Shown piece after piece: positions 1 to 9,323 of a stretch of DNA of 36,237 nucleotides. Source of the stretch: Bacteroidota bacterium (GTDB taxonomy: Bacteria > Bacteroidota > Bacteroidia > Chitinophagales > Chitinophagaceae); NCBI GenBank assembly GCA_947476145.1, contig CANJPH010000021.1, positions 1-36,237 of the forward strand, given 5' to 3'. The notes below the pieces were generated by a model. It was not told the DNA's origin and did not search any database. It saw only the letters and a program-made list of their open reading frames with translations. The stretch's first letter is position 1. Each line of letters starts with the position of its first letter. The position numbers were made by a program, and so were the translations under genes.

Positions 1-2490
1 ACTGGTTGCATGTTGTAATGCATGAATGGTTTGCGGATTAAATAAATGCGCTTCCCCTCTTCGCTTCCATTGATAAACACCCCCTTCAGGTAAACGGTCA
101 ATAGTTGCCAACTTTTTAGGGAAGGCAATATTATGTTTCGCTAAAATTTCTTTTGCAATTTCATCTAATCCCATTCCTTCAATGCGAGATGTGGCGCCTG
201 TGAAATGTTTATTCACCACCTCTTTATTAATTCCAATGATTTCAAAAATTTGCGCTCCTTGATAAGATTGTAAGGTAGAGATGCCCATTTTAGAGAACAC
301 TTTATACAATCCTTCATTCACCGCTTTAATATAATTTTTCTTTAAATAAAGATGGTCTAAATCTGTTTTGATATGGTCTGTTAATTTCATATCGCGAATA
401 CTGGACATAGCCAAGTATGGATTAATTGCTGTCGCGCCAAATCCAATCAAACAGGCATAGTGGTGTACTTCCCAAACATCGCCAGCTTCCACAATGATTC
501 CTACTTTTCCTCTTAATCCTTTTTTGATTAAGTGATGGTGTACTGTTGAACATGCTAATAGAGAGGGAATGGCAGCGTGTTCAGAATCTATGGAACGATC
601 GGTTAAAACCAATACTTCAAAACCATCTTCCACTGCATCTACTGCGTAACGGCATAAACGATCTAATCCTTTTTTTAAAGAACCCTCTTTAGCGTCGGCC
701 CTGAAATAACATTGTAATGTTTTTGCTTGGAAAATGCCGGTATCAATACTTCTAATTTTTTCTAATTCATGGTTGCTTAATATGGGATGTTTTAATGCCA
801 CACAGTGACTTGCCATAGGATCCTCAATTAATAAACTTCCCTGACTGCCTACAAAGGTAGCTAGTGACATGACCATTCTTTCTCTAATGGGATCGATAGG
901 AGGGTTGGTTACCTGCGCAAACAATTGCTTAAAGTAACTGGTAATATGTTGTGGTTGATCACTTAAAACAGCCAATGGTGTATCGGTACCCATGGAACCG
1001 ATTGGTTCTTTGCCATCCAAGGCCATGGGAATAATGATTTGTTCTAAATCTTCCTTGCTATATCCAAATGCTTTTTGATATTTAAAGATTTGATCATGTT
1101 CTAAATGCGTAAACTGAATTCTTGGTTCAGGTAATTCTTCTAATCTAATTTTATATTTATTTAACCAATCACCATAAGGCTGTTGGCTACAAATATTTTC
1201 TTTTAATTCGGTGTCGCTAATAATACGACCCGCTTCCATATCTACCACAAACATTTTACCTGGCTGCAAACGTCCTTTTTCAATAATGGTTGCTTGGTCT
1301 ACTGGTAAAGCGCCGGTTTCAGAAGCCATAATCACACGGTCGTCCTTGGTGACACAATACCTAGAAGGCCTTAAGCCGTTTCTATCCAAAGTAGCTCCAA
1401 TCATTTTTCCGTTGGTAAAAGAGATAGAAGCGGGTCCATCCCATGGCTCCATGATGGCTGCATGATATTCGTAAAATGCTTTTTTAACGGGGTCCATTAA
1501 GTCATTGCCATCCCATGCTTCTGGGATGAGCATCATCATTACATGTGGTAAACTACGGCCGCTTAAGGTTAATAGTTCAATCACATTGTCTAAACATGCA
1601 CTGTCTGATTGCCCTCCATTAACGACTGGTAAAATCATATCCAATTCTTCCTTGCTAAAGTAGGGTGAGAAGAAGCTGGATTCATTAGAACGTAACCAGT
1701 TTAAATTTCCTTGTAAGGTGTTAATTTCTCCGTTGTGTGCAATGTAGCGGAAGGGCTGTGCTAATTTCCAAGAAGGAAAAGTATTGGTGGCAAAACGTGA
1801 GTGCACCAAACCAAATGCAGATACGACTCTTTTATCGCTTAAGTCATGGAAATATTCACGTACCTGATGACTGGTTAATTGTCCTTTGTAAACAATTATG
1901 TTTTGAGAAAAAGAAGTCATGTAAAATCCGATGGCTTCTTTTTTTATACTATTGTTAATGGTATGCGTTGCGTAATTTTTTAAAACAAATAATTTTCGTT
2001 CAAAATCTTCCGCATCTTTTTCATGTTCAGGTTTTTTTACAAATACTTGTTCCATGATAGGTTCTACAGACAATGCAGTAGGACCAATATTGGTTCTATT
2101 AACAGGCACTTGTCTATAGCCAATTATTTCAATATTTAATTTTTCTGCTGCGCGCTCAAAAATTTCTTTACACTCTGCAGCAATCCCTTTTTCAGTAGGA
2201 AAAAAAATAAATCCTACACCATATTCGCCTGCATTCGGTAAATGCAAACCTTTATATAATAATTCGTCGAAGAAAAATTCGTGTGGAATTTGAATCATAA
2301 TACCTGCACCGTCTCCCGTATTCACTTCGCTACCGCTCGCTCCTCGGTGTTCCATGTTTTCTAAAATAGTTAAGGCATCACCTACATTTTGATGTGACTT
2401 GATCCCTTTAATATGGGCAACAAATCCAATACCACAGGCGTCATGTTCAAATGCAGGATCATACAATCCTAATTGTTGATTTTCCATTAT
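1..2490 (-). CDS. gltB: Glutamate synthase large subunit, N-terminal part (cut by window edge)
   Basis: The frame is open from an ATG at 2490 to base 1 (830 codons) with no stop, so the gene continues outside the window; the family is about 1500 residues. The enzyme makes two glutamates from glutamine and 2-oxoglutarate in the cytoplasm. The start gives a short propeptide followed by EHDACGIGF, where Cys18 would be the class II glutaminase nucleophile after cleavage. MEHRGA, NTGDGAG, HNGEINTLQGN and RNGLRPSR are typical of the glutaminase domain (about residues 18-430). The central domain follows, and the visible part ends near YQWKRRGEAHLFNPQT, just before the FMN barrel; FMN and 3Fe-4S ligands are therefore not visible. 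It is separated by 188 bp from ispE upstream and so probably has its own promoter. Confidence 0.95.
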   Translation of the reverse strand, partial: MMENQQLGLYDPAFEHDACGIGFVAHIKGIKSHQNVGDALTILENMEHRGASGSEVNTGDGAGIMIQIPHEFFFDELLYKGLHLPNAGEYGVGFIFFPTEKGIAAECKEIFERAAEKLNIEIIGYRQVPVNRTNIGPTALSVEPIMEQVFVKKPEHEKDAEDFERKLFVLKNYATHTINNSIKKEAIGFYMTSFSQNIIVYKGQLTSHQVREYFHDLSDKRVVSAFGLVHSRFATNTFPSWKLAQPFRYIAHNGEINTLQGNLNWLRSNESSFFSPYFSKEELDMILPVVNGGQSDSACLDNVIELLTLSGRSLPHVMMMLIPEAWDGNDLMDPVKKAFYEYHAAIMEPWDGPASISFTNGKMIGATLDRNGLRPSRYCVTKDDRVIMASETGALPVDQATIIEKGRLQPGKMFVVDMEAGRIISDTELKENICSQQPYGDWLNKYKIRLEELPEPRIQFTHLEHDQIFKYQKAFGYSKEDLEQIIIPMALDGKEPIGSMGTDTPLAVLSDQPQHITSYFKQLFAQVTNPPIDPIRERMVMSLATFVGSQGSLLIEDPMASHCVALKHPILSNHELEKIRSIDTGIFQAKTLQCYFRADAKEGSLKKGLDRLCRYAVDAVEDGFEVLVLTDRSIDSEHAAIPSLLACSTVHHHLIKKGLRGKVGIIVEAGDVWEVHHYACLIGFGATAINPYLAMSSIRDMKLTDHIKTDLDHLYLKKNYIKAVNEGLYKVFSKMGISTLQSYQGAQIFEIIGINKEVVNKHFTGATSRIEGMGLDEIAKEILAKHNIAFPKKLATIDRLPEGGVYQWKRRGEAHLFNPQTIHALQHATS

Positions 2491-2530
2491 ACTTCTACAA
2501 TTAATGAAGGAGAGGTGCTTAGCGTAAGCG

Positions 2531-2550
2531 ATTCGTGGAAAATTACGAAT
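2531..2550. promoter_or_regulatory. Short dyad in the gltB upstream spacer
   Basis: ATTCGT and ACGAAT form perfect 6-bp arms around an 8-bp centre, 41 bp upstream of the gltB start. The minus strand of the centre contains TAATTTTC, one base off the TAnnTTTG -7 element. A separate 10-bp palindrome, CGAACGTTCG, lies at 2645-2654. Either could be an operator, but nothing in the sequence names a regulator. Confidence 0.25.
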
Positions 2551-2678
2551 AAAAAGAGAGTTTTACTAGTAGATATCCAATAAAAATACTAACAGTTCGA
2601 AAACATTTAAATTGGTAACGTTTTCATTAGATAAAATTAAATAACGAACGTTCGCAATGGAGTAATGAATGAAAATTT

Positions 2679-3500
2679 CTAAATAAAGTCTGTGCTGAAT
2701 TGGTTGTCCATAAATGCTTTGGGCCAAGAAAAGGTTGCAGGAAAAATACCAAAGAGTGAACTACCCGAGCCACTCATACTTGCATAGAGTGCACCTTGAG
2801 CGTACAATTCATTTTTAATGGTTTCAAGTATTGGGTGTGCTTTAAATAAGGGTGCTTCAAAATCATTGATGAGTGTGGTTTTCCAAGTCTCAATAGGTTG
2901 TGCTACTATTTCAGCAATTGATTTTTCTTTTGCATGAGGTTGCAATTGACTAAATGCCCATGTAGTGGAAACATGAATTCCAGGATGTACCAATGCAATT
3001 TTATAATTTGATAAATCACAAGTGGATGCATTTAAAATTTCGCCTCTGCCTGTAGCATGACATGCATGATCATGCACAAAAAAAGGACAGTCGCTTCCTA
3101 ATTGAGCAGCATAGTCAACTAGTTGGTTTAAATTTAATCCTACATTAAATTGTTGGTTTAATAATTTGAGTACCGCTGTTCCATCACTGGAACCACCACC
3201 CAATCCAGCCCCCATGGGTATTTTTTTATGCAAATGCATTTTAACGGCGGGTATAGTAGGAAAATCTTTTTTAAGTAAATGGTATGCTTTTACACAAAGG
3301 TTTTGTGTTTCATCACCTGGTATGTCAATGCCTGTATTGGAGAATATAATATCCTTAGCAGTATTATCGCTGTGTATAATTTCCAGCATATCTTGCAATG
3401 CGACTGGATAAAACACAGTTTCTAATGCATGATAACCATCGGCTCTTTTTGCAATAATGGATAAGCCTAAATTAATTTTACAGTTGGGAAAAGCAATCAT
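2679..3500 (-). CDS. ispE: 4-diphosphocytidyl-2-C-methyl-D-erythritol kinase
   Basis: IspE is the ATP-dependent kinase of the MEP isoprenoid pathway. At 273 residues it is close to the usual 280-290. The start MIAFPNCKINLGL has the conserved Lys8. The GHMP-kinase ATP loop PMGAGLGGGSSDG lies near residues 95-107, and LGSDCPFFV carries the catalytic Asp (Asp137). The C-terminal glycine motif SGSGSSLFG is also present. The gene starts 11 bp after the bfn stop, so it is probably the last gene of an etfB-etfA-bfn-ispE transcript. No clear terminator hairpin is visible after it. Confidence 0.95.
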   Translation of the reverse strand: MIAFPNCKINLGLSIIAKRADGYHALETVFYPVALQDMLEIIHSDNTAKDIIFSNTGIDIPGDETQNLCVKAYHLLKKDFPTIPAVKMHLHKKIPMGAGLGGGSSDGTAVLKLLNQQFNVGLNLNQLVDYAAQLGSDCPFFVHDHACHATGRGEILNASTCDLSNYKIALVHPGIHVSTTWAFSQLQPHAKEKSIAEIVAQPIETWKTTLINDFEAPLFKAHPILETIKNELYAQGALYASMSGSGSSLFGIFPATFSWPKAFMDNQFSTDFI

Positions 3501-3511
3501 AGGTAAATGAG

Positions 3512-4108
3512 TTAGGATTTCTTTTGCTCATTTCTTTTTGCAATTTCATCTCGGATATCAATAGCACGTATATAATCCTCTTGTTCCAATACTTCTTTTA
3601 ATAAATCATTTAACTCGATCATCGAAAGGGTAGACAGATTATTGTCGGATTGTGGTTGAATACTTTCAGCAGTTACATTAGTGCGTTCTTTTTCACCCCC
3701 TTCCTTTTCAAGACCAGCTTGGTCTAATATATTTGCATTCACATAAATAGGACAGCCAAAGCGAACTGCCAATGCCAATGCATCACTGGTTCGACTATCA
3801 ATTTCAATGGTGTCATTCGCAGTAAAGCAAACCAACTTTGCATAAAAAATGCCTTCTTGTAAATCACATATATATACTTCCTGCAATTGTATATCAAAAG
3901 CAATCATGAAGTTTTTCATTAAGTCATGTGTAAGTGGTCTAGAAGGGTGCATGTTTTCCAAAGCAACCGCTATGGCCTGTGCTTCAAACCCCCCAATCAC
4001 AATGGGGAGTCTGCGCAAGCCGCCCACTTCACCAAGTATAACTGCATAGGAGTTGGACTGGGTAATGCTATGAGAAAGGGCTACAATTTCTAGTTCTATC
4101 TTTTGCAT
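3512..4108 (-). CDS. Bifunctional nuclease family protein (DUF151 plus UVR motif)
   Basis: This 198-residue protein has an N-terminal BFN/DUF151 domain (about residues 1-135), recognisable by LPIVIGGFEAQAIAVALE, RPLTHDLM and SRTSDALALAVRFGCPIYV. After a Ser/Gln-rich linker there is a C-terminal UvrB/UvrC-type helical hairpin (about 160-195: LNDLLKEVLEQEDYIRAIDI). This two-domain form is common in Bacteroidota. A plant homologue of the BFN domain has been reported to have DNase and RNase activity; the bacterial role is poorly defined. It sits between etfA (34 bp) and ispE (11 bp), which gives no functional hint beyond co-transcription. Confidence 0.85.
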   Translation of the reverse strand: MQKIELEIVALSHSITQSNSYAVILGEVGGLRRLPIVIGGFEAQAIAVALENMHPSRPLTHDLMKNFMIAFDIQLQEVYICDLQEGIFYAKLVCFTANDTIEIDSRTSDALALAVRFGCPIYVNANILDQAGLEKEGGEKERTNVTAESIQPQSDNNLSTLSMIELNDLLKEVLEQEDYIRAIDIRDEIAKRNEQKKS

Positions 4109-4142
4109 TGATTTCGTAATAACACAAATTTAAATATAAAAT

Positions 4143-5105
4143 CTATGCGCCGGCCTTAGATTTTAAAATTGCTGCTGTTAAAGCTGGAACAATCTCAAAA
4201 GCGTCACCCACTACGCCATAATCTGCTGCTTTGAAGAAAGGGGCTTCAGGGTCTTTGTTAATAACTACGATGGTTTTACTACGATTCACCCCTGCTAAAT
4301 GCTGAATGGCTCCAGATATGCCAATAGCAATGTATAAGTTTGGCGCAATTTGTATCCCCGTTTGACCTACGTGTTCATGATGGGGTCTCCAATCGGCATC
4401 TGATACAGGTCGGCTACATGCAGTAGAAGCGCCCAATGATTTGGCTAAATCCAATAAGATTCCCCAATGTTCAGGCCCTTTTAAACCTCGTCCACCACTT
4501 ACCACTAAATTGGCTTCAGTTAAAGGCACTTCTCCTTTTATTTTATCGGTAGCGGTAATTTTTATTTTACTTGCAGGGACGGGGGTATCTATATGTTGAA
4601 TAGTAGCAGTTCCATCGCCTACTACGACGCCAAAACTATTTTGATTGATTGAAATTACTTTTACAGGCGTATCAATTTGAATGGAAGCAAATGCTTTTCC
4701 TGAAAATACTGTTTTTGTAACCACAAATCCAGTGTCTGTATTTGGCAATGCGCAGGCACCTGTAACAATACCAGCGCTTAACTTAACCGCCACAGCTGGA
4801 GCAATGGCTCTGCCATTTATATTATGCGCAAAAATAAGTACAGTAGCACCTAATAATTTAGCGGCAGCTGCTACAACGTTTGCATGAACACTTGCATCAA
4901 AATTATTCAATGCAATATTATTTAACTGATGCACTTTGCTAGCACCATATTTTCCAAGATCAGACACATTATCTTTAACGGTTCCTAACAATAATGCTTC
5001 GGCACTTGTGCCTAATTGTTTTGCTAAAGCAGCTCCATAAGAGATGGCTTCAAAACTTGCTTTTTTTATTTCTTGATCATCCTGATCTATATATATTAAT
5101 ACCAT
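4143..5105 (-). CDS. etfA: Electron transfer flavoprotein alpha subunit
   Basis: EtfA (320 residues) forms a heterodimer with EtfB and carries FAD, collecting electrons from acyl-CoA and related dehydrogenases. The N-terminal half is a nucleotide-binding alpha/beta domain starting MVLIYIDQ. The C-terminal FAD domain shows VVSGGRGLKGPEHW, SRPVSDADW, HEHVGQTG and LYIAIGISGAIQHLAG, all signature FAD contacts of the family, then VINKDPEAPFFKAADYG. The length is normal. The gene begins 11 bp after the etfB stop. Confidence 0.95.
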   Translation of the reverse strand: MVLIYIDQDDQEIKKASFEAISYGAALAKQLGTSAEALLLGTVKDNVSDLGKYGASKVHQLNNIALNNFDASVHANVVAAAAKLLGATVLIFAHNINGRAIAPAVAVKLSAGIVTGACALPNTDTGFVVTKTVFSGKAFASIQIDTPVKVISINQNSFGVVVGDGTATIQHIDTPVPASKIKITATDKIKGEVPLTEANLVVSGGRGLKGPEHWGILLDLAKSLGASTACSRPVSDADWRPHHEHVGQTGIQIAPNLYIAIGISGAIQHLAGVNRSKTIVVINKDPEAPFFKAADYGVVGDAFEIVPALTAAILKSKAGA

Positions 5106-5116
5106 AAAAATATTTT

Positions 5117-5860
5117 TTAAATAACTTTTGCTTCTTCTTTTAATAGTCTTACCAATTCGTCCATATTGCCTGCATCCACAAGTTTCACCCCCGATTTAGG
5201 AGGAGGCATATCAAATTTCTTAATAGCAGTTGTTGCATTGTGAATGCTGGCTTCCACCACTTTTAATGGTTTGGTTCTGGCTGCCATAATGCCACGCATA
5301 TTTGGGATTCTTTGTTCTGCCATTCCTTTTTGACAACTTAAAATAATAGGTAGGCTCGTTTCACAAGATTCTTCGCCTCCGTCTATTTCTCTTTTCACAA
5401 GGGCAGTGGTTCCATTTATATCCAATGCGATTGCATTAGGAATAAAAGTAGTATCCAATAAAGCACATAACATGGAACCAATACTTGCACTATTATAGTC
5501 AATGGTTTCTTTTCCGGTTAATATTAAATCATAAGCACCTTCTTTTGCGATGGCAGCAATTTCTTGTGCGACGACCATGGAGTCAGTATTTGTGTTGTTT
5601 ACACGAATCGCTTCATCGCCACCTAGTGCTAATGCTTTTCTTATAATAGGTTCCGTATCGGATCCACCCACCGTTATTAAATGAATGATTACGCCTGGGT
5701 CTTTTTCTTTTAACACTATGGCCTTCACTAAAGAATACCATTCATCATAGGGGTTAATAATCCATTGTACTCCGTTTTCATCAAACTTTGTATTACCTTC
5801 GGTAAAGGCAATTTTAGCCGTTGTGTCTGGTGTTTTGCTGATACAAACTAAAATCTTCAT
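5117..5860 (-). CDS. etfB: Electron transfer flavoprotein beta subunit
   Basis: EtfB binds AMP and pairs with EtfA, which is encoded directly downstream. MKILVCISKTPDT is the usual start; this ATG at 5860 is preferred over an in-frame GTG at 5866 that adds only Met-Asn. The protein is 247 residues. The ETF beta signature runs through VKREIDGGEESCETSLP and later MRGIMAARTKPL. It is the first gene of the minus-strand operon, divergent from the TPR gene, and a 22-bp dyad lies in the spacer between them. Confidence 0.95.
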   Translation of the reverse strand: MKILVCISKTPDTTAKIAFTEGNTKFDENGVQWIINPYDEWYSLVKAIVLKEKDPGVIIHLITVGGSDTEPIIRKALALGGDEAIRVNNTNTDSMVVAQEIAAIAKEGAYDLILTGKETIDYNSASIGSMLCALLDTTFIPNAIALDINGTTALVKREIDGGEESCETSLPIILSCQKGMAEQRIPNMRGIMAARTKPLKVVEASIHNATTAIKKFDMPPPKSGVKLVDAGNMDELVRLLKEEAKVI

Positions 5861-5884
5861 GTTCACAAATTTTGTAATTAATTT

Positions 5885-5906
5885 ATTAGTTGTTTATGCA
5901 ACTAAT
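5885..5906. promoter_or_regulatory. Perfect dyad in the etfB / TPR divergent spacer
   Basis: ATTAGTTG and CAACTAAT are perfect 8-bp arms separated by TTTATG. The dyad lies 25 bp upstream of the etfB ATG and 49 bp upstream of the TPR gene. There is no U-run, so a terminator is unlikely; an operator for one or both genes is possible. No regulator is suggested by the sequence. Confidence 0.35.
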
Positions 5907-5954
5907 GCAAATATAAGATAGTTTTTTTACCCAAAAGATTGAATTTTAAACAGG

Positions 5955-6266
5955 ATGAATAGAATTGAAAAAATACTAGAATTTTTAAGTCAACAACCCC
6001 AAGATAATTTCTTGAGACACGCGTTGGCATTGGAATATATCAAAATTGGGGAGGATCAAAAAGCACGTGATTTATTTATTGAAATACTTACTGCTTCACC
6101 AGATTATATAGGATCCTACTACCATTTAGCGAAAATCTTAGAAAAACTAGCCATGCGACAAGATGCCATTGATTGGTATGAAAAAGGGATGGCTGCCGCA
6201 AAATTAGCTAAGGACGATCATGCTTATAGAGAATTGCAAGGGGCTTATGAGGAATTAGTGTATTAG
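5955..6266 (+). CDS. Small tetratricopeptide-repeat protein
   Basis: This 103-residue cytoplasmic protein has no signal peptide. Two to three TPR helix pairs are visible: FLRHALALEYIKIGEDQKAR (about 19-38), then ASPDYIGSYYHLAKILEK and QDAIDWYEKGMAAAK, the last with the canonical W/Y-E-K-G pattern. TPRs bind protein partners, but the partner is unknown. Its last 4 bp overlap the end of the convergent gene at 6263. Confidence 0.75.
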   Translation: MNRIEKILEFLSQQPQDNFLRHALALEYIKIGEDQKARDLFIEILTASPDYIGSYYHLAKILEKLAMRQDAIDWYEKGMAAAKLAKDDHAYRELQGAYEELVY

Positions 6267-6829
6267 ATTCCCAATCGATCATTTAACTTTTTATCAATCA
6301 GCTGAAAAAAGTCCTCGGGTTTATATGTTCTCCATTTTTCAAATTCCATCAATTCAATATATCTGTTTAATTTCTTTTGTAAAAAATCATGTTGTGCTGC
6401 TTGGTGCATGTTTACTAAAACAGCCCATCCATTTTCATCGGACAGTTCTTCATACAATTCTTCATAATAATCTCTGTCCCCATTGTGAAAATTAAAAACA
6501 TTTTCGGCAATGATGATGAATTTGTAAATGCCTTCATCCATTAATTTTTCCAGGATTTCTCGCTTAAAAGTCATGATGTCGTTTTCAATGGCATCATTCC
6601 ATTCACCAATCAATTCAATAAAAGCAAACGCCAATTCATAGTCGGCATAAATCAGTTTTAGGTACAGGGTTTTACTGCCCATTTCATCCCACTGAGGATG
6701 AATGTAATAGTTGTAAACAGTTTGTGAAAATTCAAATTCGCTATAGGTTTGACCAAAAAAAGGGGACTTCGCGTCTTCTTCCGCCATGTACAAATGTCTC
6801 CAATGATAATAAGGTTCAATTTCGTGCAT
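6263..6829 (-). CDS. Conserved hypothetical protein, acidic, function unknown
   Basis: I do not recognise a named domain. With the ATG at 6829 the protein has 188 residues; an in-frame TTG at 6835 would add two. It is rich in aromatic and acidic residues (EPYYHWRHLYMAEEDAKSPF, YYEELYEELSDENGW), with no signal peptide or membrane segment, so it is probably cytoplasmic. The gene starts 6 bp after the stop of the upstream GlcNAc-kinase-like gene on the same strand, so translation is probably coupled. It ends in a 4-bp convergent overlap with the TPR gene. Confidence 0.7.
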   Translation of the reverse strand: MHEIEPYYHWRHLYMAEEDAKSPFFGQTYSEFEFSQTVYNYYIHPQWDEMGSKTLYLKLIYADYELAFAFIELIGEWNDAIENDIMTFKREILEKLMDEGIYKFIIIAENVFNFHNGDRDYYEELYEELSDENGWAVLVNMHQAAQHDFLQKKLNRYIELMEFEKWRTYKPEDFFQLIDKKLNDRLGI

Positions 6830-6835
6830 ACCCAA

Positions 6836-7687
6836 TTATTTTCCTTTCTTATGAAATGCAATTAAGCCCTCCATGGGAGATTTTACAATGGTCCCAATTT
6901 CTAATTCATAGGCGGTTGCCAATTGTTTAATGACATCCCTAAAAATGTATGCAACAGAACCAGCAAAATGGATTGGGTATAACCAGGACTCATTTAACTT
7001 ATTTAAATGCGCAAAGAAAAAATCGTTAATACCGTCTTCAATGATATTCTCAATCATATAATGTCCTCTATTTTCGGATAAAAATTCTGAGAAGGAGGCC
7101 ATGTATCTATTGGGCAAAGGTTGCTTATAGATAGCATCTAATATTTGATCCTTATTTATTGGATACTTGCTTTCAAAAGCATGCATCAATTCCTCGTCAA
7201 AGGTTTTGTATAAATAATATTGCAATACTTTTTTACCTAGGTAAGCGCCACTTCCCTCATCTCCTAAAACATAACCCAGGCCAGGGCTATTTTTTACAAT
7301 TTTCTTACCATTATAATATCCTGTATTGGATCCGGTTCCCAAAATACAAGCAACCCCTTTACTATGTTGACAGGTTGCGCGCGCAACAGCTACTAAATCG
7401 GTTTGAATATCTAAATCAGCTTTTGGGAATACTTTTTTTAAGGCTTTTTTAATAGAGGCAACATTTAATGGATTGCTTAATCCCGTTCCATAAAAATAAA
7501 CAGCATTAATAATGTCGGTATCTACCTTCTTATTAAATCCTTTGGCAATGGTTTCTACAATTTGGTCAGTGGTTAAAAAATAGGGGCTAATACCAATGGT
7601 GGTAATCGTTTTTTTCTGGTTCCCTAACACCAGGGTCCACTGACATTTTGTAGCGCCGCTATCGGCTATAATGTAATTCTTGCGCAT
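6836..7687 (-). CDS. BadF/BadG/BcrA-type ATPase, probable N-acetylglucosamine kinase
   Basis: This 283-residue protein belongs to the ASKHA sugar-kinase fold. The N-terminal phosphate-1 loop is IADSGATKCQW (residues 7-17). A second phosphate loop, ACILGTGSNTGYY, and GLGYVLGDEGSGAYLGK are typical of eukaryotic-type GlcNAc kinases and their Bacteroidota homologues. The likely reaction is ATP-dependent phosphorylation of GlcNAc or a related amino sugar, for cell-wall recycling or chitin-derived sugar use; the substrate is inferred from family only. It is followed at once by the 188-residue unknown gene and is divergent from the S41 protease with a 56-bp spacer. Confidence 0.8.
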   Translation of the reverse strand: MRKNYIIADSGATKCQWTLVLGNQKKTITTIGISPYFLTTDQIVETIAKGFNKKVDTDIINAVYFYGTGLSNPLNVASIKKALKKVFPKADLDIQTDLVAVARATCQHSKGVACILGTGSNTGYYNGKKIVKNSPGLGYVLGDEGSGAYLGKKVLQYYLYKTFDEELMHAFESKYPINKDQILDAIYKQPLPNRYMASFSEFLSENRGHYMIENIIEDGINDFFFAHLNKLNESWLYPIHFAGSVAYIFRDVIKQLATAYELEIGTIVKSPMEGLIAFHKKGK

Positions 7688-7743
7688 AGGTTAAGACTTG
7701 TGTGTGAAAATAACCTTTTTAGTGTAATTTTAGCGCTTAGAAT

Positions 7744-9321
7744 ATGAACATGCAAGAAAATAATAAAACAAATTGGGCGAGTCCACTTAAATACGCAATC
7801 ATCTTATTGATAGGAGTGCTATTAGGTGTTTTTTTAAAAGGGAATCTTTCATTTAAAGGGCTTCAATCAGATAATTCCGTTCCGGTGCAAGAAATCATTG
7901 ATTTAGTAAAATCAAAGTATGTTGACAAAATTATAAATGATAGTGCAGACATCAATTTCATAAACAATTATTTGTCCCAACTAGATCCTCATTCCGTATA
8001 TATTCCTCCTTCGGAATTAGCAGAAGTGAACGAGCAACTTGCTTCCAATTTTAAAGGGATTGGTGTAGAATTTCAACAGATAAGAGATAGTATTTTTATT
8101 GCGTATGTTTTAAAGGGTGGTCCTGCGGATAAAGCAGGTTTAAAAGTGGGGGATATATTATTAAAAGCAAATGACACACTGCAATTATCCGGTAAAAAAT
8201 GGGAAGGGGAAGCAATTCGCTCCAAATTAAATGGTCCCGCTAATTCAAAGCTTAAATTGTTGGTGCTTTCCAATAAGACTAATAAAGTAATTACTATTGA
8301 AAGAGACAATGTGTCTTCTTCATCTATTGATGCGGCTTATCAAATTAAACCAGGAGTGGGTTATATTAGAATAAACAAATTCGCAGATCGAACCTATGAA
8401 GCATTTATGCAAGCTTTGGAACCTTTAATAAAAGATAGTATCAAATCCTTGGTTTTAGATTTAAGAGGCAATGGGGGTGGTTTATTATCAGAAGCAGTGG
8501 CCATTGCGGATGAATTAATTCCTGGCAACAAATTATTAGTGTACACACAGGGAGCGCATTCACCAAGAACCGATTATTATAGTAAGCGAGAAGGATTATT
8601 TGAAAAAGGATCCATAACGGTTTGGATGGATGAATCTTCGGCATCGGCAAGTGAAGTGTTGGCGGGGGCCTTGCAGGATTGGGATAGAGCAACTGTTATT
8701 GGTAGGCCTTCTTTTGGGAAAGGGTTGGTACAACAACAATTTAATTTATCTAATGGAGGCGCACTAAGATTAACTATTTCTAAATATTATACGCCATTGG
8801 GTAGAAATATTCAACGCTCTTTTGAAAAAGGGAAGTTGGCTTATGAGCATGATTATGTAAATAGAATTGAGGAACATGCAGCTGGAAAAATGGATACAGT
8901 TGTAAAAGGAAAAGCATACAAAACACCGAATGGTAAAACCGTTTACGGTGGGGGCGGGATTTTCCCGGACCAATGGGTTACCGGGTCCGATATTATTTTA
9001 GATTCTGCCTATTCTACATTATTAGATGAAAATTTGATGAATGATTTTGTTTTACAATGGTATGTAAAGGAGCAAAATAATTTGAAAGCGTTTAAAAATG
9101 CGACTGAGTTTATAAAGTCATATCAAAAAGTAGATACCTGGAATGCCTTATTTCAATTTGCTAGTCCATCTCAAAAAAATAATTTAAAATCCCTAGAAAA
9201 AAATAAAATCTACATCCAAAATCGTTTACTTGCTTTAATGGCAAGAATGCATTGGTATAAACAGGGATATTATGAGGCACTCAATAGTTTAGATGGTAAA
9301 TATCTAACGCTGCTTCCATAA
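7744..9321 (+). CDS. S41 C-terminal processing peptidase with PDZ domain
   Basis: The 525-residue protein has an N-terminal membrane anchor or signal (about 16-34, YAIILLIGVLLGVFL), so it acts in the periplasm. A PDZ domain follows (about 95-170: KGIGVEF, GGPADKAGLKVGDILL). The S41 core carries LVLDLRGNGGG and ESSASASEVLAG, with Ser301 as nucleophile, and GRPSFGKGLVQ with Lys326 as general base and Gln330, the same spacing as in E. coli Prc. A helical tail of about 100 residues follows. CtpA-type enzymes trim C-termini of periplasmic or envelope proteins. The stop lies 3 bp before the first regulatory box of the cbb3 locus. Confidence 0.92.
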   Translation: MNMQENNKTNWASPLKYAIILLIGVLLGVFLKGNLSFKGLQSDNSVPVQEIIDLVKSKYVDKIINDSADINFINNYLSQLDPHSVYIPPSELAEVNEQLASNFKGIGVEFQQIRDSIFIAYVLKGGPADKAGLKVGDILLKANDTLQLSGKKWEGEAIRSKLNGPANSKLKLLVLSNKTNKVITIERDNVSSSSIDAAYQIKPGVGYIRINKFADRTYEAFMQALEPLIKDSIKSLVLDLRGNGGGLLSEAVAIADELIPGNKLLVYTQGAHSPRTDYYSKREGLFEKGSITVWMDESSASASEVLAGALQDWDRATVIGRPSFGKGLVQQQFNLSNGGALRLTISKYYTPLGRNIQRSFEKGKLAYEHDYVNRIEEHAAGKMDTVVKGKAYKTPNGKTVYGGGGIFPDQWVTGSDIILDSAYSTLLDENLMNDFVLQWYVKEQNNLKAFKNATEFIKSYQKVDTWNALFQFASPSQKNNLKSLEKNKIYIQNRLLALMARMHWYKQGYYEALNSLDGKYLTLLP

Positions 9322-9323
9322 TC

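Noticed and set aside
1211..1958. Two short plus-strand open frames opposite gltB
   Set aside because: They lie antisense inside the clearly coding gltB frame and show no family features.
1..2490. gltB as a truncated pseudogene
   Set aside because: The frame is intact up to the window edge; the missing part simply lies outside.
2645..2654. CGAACGTTCG palindrome as an operator or terminator
   Set aside because: Only 10 bp, no loop, no U-run and no partner site.
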